Assembly: GCA_963834965.1 (NCBI GenBank)
Contig: CAWIEI010000006.1
Location: 62,001-126,000 of the forward strand
DNA from: Fodinibacter sp963834965
Lineage (GTDB): Bacteria > Actinomycetota > Actinomycetes > Actinomycetales > Dermatophilaceae
Length of the DNA stretch: 64,000 nucleotides
Direction of reading: 5' to 3'
Made by a program: the position numbers and the translations under genes. Below the pieces are notes generated by a model. The model searched no databases. It was not told the origin of the DNA and saw only the letters and a program-made list of their open reading frames with translations. Positions 61,190 through 64,000 of this stretch are shown here, piece by piece (within the stretch, counting starts at the first letter, position 1; every line of letters begins with the position of its first letter).

Positions 61190-63603
61190 GGGGTCGCTGC
61201 GACCCTCCCGGGCTCCCCGGCATCTTTCGACGCCGCGCCGCCGTAGACCTCGGCGAGCGCGGCCGCCATCGTGTCGATGCCGAAGCGCTCGCGCACCACG
61301 GCCCGGGACCGGTGGTCGCGCAAGGTGGCGCCGGAGGAGGCCGAGAGGTCGAGGGCTCGGGTGATCGCCATCGCGAGGGCGGGCTCGTGCGCGGTGTCGG
61401 CCAGCACCCCGGTGACGCCGTCGTCGACGTAGGTGGCCGGACCGCCGCCGTTCGGGGCTACGACGACCAGCCCCACGGTCATCGCCTCGAGGATCGCGAT
61501 GCCGAACTCCTCCTTGAGGCTGGCGCACACGTAGATGCCACCTGGGGCGGCCGTGCCGGGCCGGCCCTCGCGGGCGGCGGCGAGCCAGGTGGTGGCGGTG
61601 GCGTTGGGGCGGTGGCCGGCGAGGATGACGCCGGCTCCGGCGGGGGCGTCCGTGGCGTTGGAGCGGTCGGTGGCCACGAGGTCGCGGATGCAGGCGAGCT
61701 CTGCGGCCTCCTCGGGGCTCGGGTCGTCGAGGTCGCCGCCGATGACCAGCAGGTTGCACCGACGGCGCAGCGACGGGTCGCGCAGCCAGGCGGAGACCAG
61801 CGTCGCCATGCCCTTGACCGGGGCGAGCCGGCCGGCCGAGACCGCGAGCGGCAACGACCTGCGGTCGGCGGGCAGCGTCACGAGCAGGGCGTCGAGCTCG
61901 TCGAGCGCCACCGCCGTGGCCGGATGCCGGGGTGCCTCCCCGCGCACCTCCCTCGCCACCCGCTCGAGCCCCACGACGTCGATGCCCTCGCCGACGACGA
62001 GCGCGCGGTCGGGGCGCGCCGACACGTCGATGTCGACGAGGCGCGCGATGCTGCGCTCGACGTCGGGGCGAGGGAAGAGGACGAGGTGCTCGGCCTGCTC
62101 GGCGAGCCGGCGCAGCAGTCGGTCGCGGAACCACAGGTGCTCGCGCTGGTCGGCCGCGCCGAAGCCGGCGCGGGTCAGGGTTCCGTCGGCCTCGCGCGAG
62201 GCGACCATCGCCTGGGGGTCCGGGGCGAGGGTCAGCACGACCGGGATGCCGAGCTCGGCCGCCACCTCGGCGGCCACCATCGACCCGACGTCGGCCATCC
62301 GCAGGTGCAGGACATCGACCTGGCCGGCCGCACGCAGGACGCGCCGGATGCCGCGCCGCGCCTCGACCCGCCGAGGCCACGCCGTCGACATGCCGGTGGA
62401 GTGCCCCCGGAGCGGGACCCGCGCGTAGAGGTGGCCCGCGGGCGAGAGGTCGTCTGCCAGCGAGTCCCCCGCCCTTGCGTGCCCGGCGCCTGCGGTCGCC
62501 GTGGTGGTGGCCGCCGCAGTTGCTCCCCCGGTCATCGAGCTGACCGCAGACACCCCGCCCCAGCCTCCCGAGACGGTGATGACCCGGTGGACCCGGCTCC
62601 CCTGCCGCAGCAGCGCGTCACCGAGGTGCACGAGCAGGGTGGCGATGCCGCCGGTGTCGCCCTGGCCCGAGTGGCGCAGGGTGCCGTCGACATCGCCGTG
62701 GAGGAAGAGCTGGGCCACGGTGAGGCCGTCGAACACCACCGGAGGCCGGACGTGGGCGATCCCGTCAGACAGTGCGAGCGTGGCGATCTGCGCGAGCGAT
62801 CCGGCGGATGCGGTCGAGCGAGCCCGGCCGATCGGGACTGTCGAGTCGGTCCCGCCGGTCGGGCTCGTCGGGTCGGTCGGGCCAGTCGGGTCGGTCGGGC
62901 CAGTCGGGTCGGTCGGGCTCGTCGGGTCGGTCGGGCTCGTCGGGTCGGCCGACCCGGCGACTGTGTCGAGAACGGCTCGCGCTGCCGCAGCGTCCGGAGC
63001 GACACGGCATCCAGAGTCGGCGAGGAGGTCGCCCAGGGCAGCCAGCGCCGCCGCCCGCACCACCGCCGCCTCGCCCCCGTCGCCCGCGACGCACGTGAGC
63101 CGCCGAAGTGCCGCAGGCGACGGCGCGAGCCCCACTGTCTCCACCAGCCGAGCCCGAGCTGCGGGGTCGGGCTCGGACGGCAGGGCCGCTACGAGCCCGG
63201 CGTGAACGGCATCCGGCGCCGTGGCGGCCCACCGCTCGAGGGTGCGCTGCGCGAGCATCCCGGCAAAGCCGCCCTGCGCTGTGCGCGCGACCAGGGGCGC
63301 GATGCCGGCGGGTTGCGGTGGCACGTCGCCGAGCGCCTCGACCGCGTGCTCGGCCACGTGGACCCGGTCGTCAGCGAGCAGCTCGACGAGGTGACCGGCC
63401 GCCTGGGTGCCACCGTGGGCTCCGAGGGCTCGCGTGGCGGCGATCGCGGTGATCGGGTCGGGGTCGGCGGTGGCGGTGACGAGCTGGTCGATCGCGCCCG
63501 CAGCGGCACCCCGCGCGGCGTCCTCGAGCCGCTCGCCGGCCCGCAACCCCTCCAGGATGGTGCCGGACACCCTGACGGCCGCGAGGGCGGCGTCGACGTC
63601 CAT
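61186..63603 (-). CDS. HEAT-repeat/GT4 glycosyltransferase fusion protein
   Basis: This 805-residue protein has an N-terminal alpha-solenoid of HEAT/PBS-lyase-type repeats (about 40-215: TAIAATRALGAHGGTQAAGHLVELLADDRVHVAEHAVEALGDV). Next is a Pro/Thr/Asp/Ser linker (about 219-262: five exact hexapeptides of DPTSPT or DPTGPT). The GT4 domain follows (about 265-800), with GDTGGIATLLVHLGDALLRQGSRVHRVITVSGG at the N-terminal GT-B half, AVSAGRLAPVKGMATLVSAWL, and ASLKEEFGIAILEAMTVGLVVVAPNGGGPATYVDDGVTGVL, including the E-x7-E motif. TAGGGT lies 6 nt before the ATG at 63603. A HEAT domain on a GT4 enzyme is unusual. The substrate is unknown. Confidence 0.85.
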   Translation of the reverse strand: MDVDAALAAVRVSGTILEGLRAGERLEDAARGAAAGAIDQLVTATADPDPITAIAATRALGAHGGTQAAGHLVELLADDRVHVAEHAVEALGDVPPQPAGIAPLVARTAQGGFAGMLAQRTLERWAATAPDAVHAGLVAALPSEPDPAARARLVETVGLAPSPAALRRLTCVAGDGGEAAVVRAAALAALGDLLADSGCRVAPDAAAARAVLDTVAGSADPTSPTDPTSPTDPTGPTDPTGPTDPTSPTGGTDSTVPIGRARSTASAGSLAQIATLALSDGIAHVRPPVVFDGLTVAQLFLHGDVDGTLRHSGQGDTGGIATLLVHLGDALLRQGSRVHRVITVSGGWGGVSAVSSMTGGATAAATTTATAGAGHARAGDSLADDLSPAGHLYARVPLRGHSTGMSTAWPRRVEARRGIRRVLRAAGQVDVLHLRMADVGSMVAAEVAAELGIPVVLTLAPDPQAMVASREADGTLTRAGFGAADQREHLWFRDRLLRRLAEQAEHLVLFPRPDVERSIARLVDIDVSARPDRALVVGEGIDVVGLERVAREVRGEAPRHPATAVALDELDALLVTLPADRRSLPLAVSAGRLAPVKGMATLVSAWLRDPSLRRRCNLLVIGGDLDDPSPEEAAELACIRDLVATDRSNATDAPAGAGVILAGHRPNATATTWLAAAREGRPGTAAPGGIYVCASLKEEFGIAILEAMTVGLVVVAPNGGGPATYVDDGVTGVLADTAHEPALAMAITRALDLSASSGATLRDHRSRAVVRERFGIDTMAAALAEVYGGAASKDAGEPGRVAATP
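62858..62947. repeat. Perfect 18-bp minisatellite (five units) in the HEAT-GT4 linker
   Basis: Five contiguous 18-bp units of GTCGGGCTCGTCGGGTCG or its GTCGGGCCAGTCGGGTCG variant run without gaps, in the order A-B-B-A-A. Each unit encodes six residues of the linker (DPTSPT or DPTGPT on the minus strand) and so keeps the frame if units are gained or lost. Length variation between strains is therefore expected. Confidence 0.9.
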
Positions 63604-63771
63604 GCCGCGACCCTAAGCGAGCAGCGCCACGACGCCTCATCCGTCGCCGTCTACGCCCCGGCACTGTCGAACGTTGCCGTCCGGCGCCGCGCAGGACGGT
63701 GGGTCGTTGCCCGTTTCGCAGGACCGAAACCCCATGGACCGGGGCGTGTCGGCGGTGCTGCACTGTTCGGC

Positions 63772-64000
63772 GTGCCGTCCCCCACCCCCGACCGCTTCCG
63801 CGGCCTCGCGCGCTCGTCGCCGTGGCGGTGGCGCACGCTCGCGTTCGACCTGCACCGCCGACCGCTGCACGGGCCCGACCACACGGTGAGCGCGGTCGTC
63901 GAGCGAGGGGTGGGGGTGCAGGTACGGCTCGCCGACGGCGGGCAGCACCGGCAGGACGCCCACCGCAGCTCGGTCGGCCGGGTCGAGGACGGCCCCGAAC
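63772..64000 (+). CDS. Unknown protein, 3' truncated by window edge
   Basis: A plus-strand frame starts at a GTG (63772) and stays open for 76 codons to the end of the window. It reads PSPTPDRFRGLARSSPWRWRTLAFDLHRRP and continues with VSAVVERGVGVQVRLADGG. The codon third positions are GC-rich, as in real genes here. It is divergent from the HEAT-GT4 gene; the 168-bp gap between them holds that gene's TAGGGT promoter element at 63610-63615. I do not recognise the family. A neighbouring minus-strand frame (63637-63963) is an alternative, but it lies within the divergent promoter region. Confidence 0.5.
   Translation, partial: MPSPTPDRFRGLARSSPWRWRTLAFDLHRRPLHGPDHTVSAVVERGVGVQVRLADGGQHRQDAHRSSVGRVEDGPE

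Noticed and set aside
59849..62380. Single 843-residue protein spanning the GT1 gene and part of the HEAT-GT4 gene
   Set aside because: The upstream extension is a shadow of the HEAT-GT4 frame; the GT1 family start at 61189 overlaps the HEAT-GT4 stop as ATGA.
62858..62947. Possible CRISPR array
   Set aside because: The 18-bp units are contiguous with no spacers and lie in frame within a coding sequence; it is a minisatellite.

Overview
This window comes from a high-GC actinobacterium. Base composition is roughly 70% G+C, starts are often GTG, genes overlap tightly as ATGA or GTGA, and many genes have a TAnnnT hexamer 5-8 nt before the start codon. Its content suggests a Micrococcales-type organism, perhaps near Intrasporangiaceae; that placement is inference. 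The stretch hisF-hisI-trpE-trpC-trpB-trpA-lgt-gltB-gltD-pyk-pdtaR-polA follows a gene set that also lies close together in Mycobacterium tuberculosis.

Region 1 (0-21.2 kb) is mainly cell-envelope glycan biosynthesis. After a truncated methyltransferase, an MFS transporter and a frameshifted DUF3068 gene come two tandem GT-C-like membrane proteins and an acyltransferase. Facing them is an aftD-type arabinofuranosyltransferase, followed by a methyltransferase and a GT4 glycosyltransferase, all three broken by frameshifts. Next are a small membrane protein, a large polytopic membrane protein, and the complete decaprenyl-phosphoarabinose donor pathway after PRPP: ubiA, dprE1, dprE2. A flippase-like protein closes the region. 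DprE1 has Ala where the M. tuberculosis enzyme has the benzothiazinone-reactive Cys387.

Region 2 (21-36 kb) holds polA, a thioesterase, a GNAT protein, a DUF554 protein and a frameshifted DUF222/HNH endonuclease gene with an SOS-box-like leaderless promoter. It continues with pdtaR, whose start codon lies one nucleotide past a tRNA-Leu, then pyk with a LacI-type operator, then gltD and gltB.

Region 3 (36-48 kb) is one dense minus-strand block: lgt, a DsbA-like/MauE-like redox pair, trpA, trpB, trpC, two small membrane proteins, trpE, hisI and hisF. Two intergenic repeat structures (45.8 kb and 46.7-47.1 kb) lie in it and are unexplained.

Region 4 (48-64 kb) has a kinase-like protein, a FUSC protein, an MFS exporter, an ArsR/AHSA1 pair with an operator over its promoter, and hisG-hisE. 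An FMN riboswitch-controlled PnuC-family gene follows, best read as the riboflavin transporter ribM. Then come xdhA-xdhB-xdhC and a two-gene operon of a HEAT-repeat/GT4 fusion (with a perfect 18-bp minisatellite linker) and a GT1 glycosyltransferase. A further gene runs off the right end.

Frameshifts are clustered (3.0-3.2, 11.1-14.3 and 26.4-27.6 kb), while the rest of the window reads cleanly. At five plus-strand sites removing one C restores the frame, so sequence error is a serious alternative to real gene decay.
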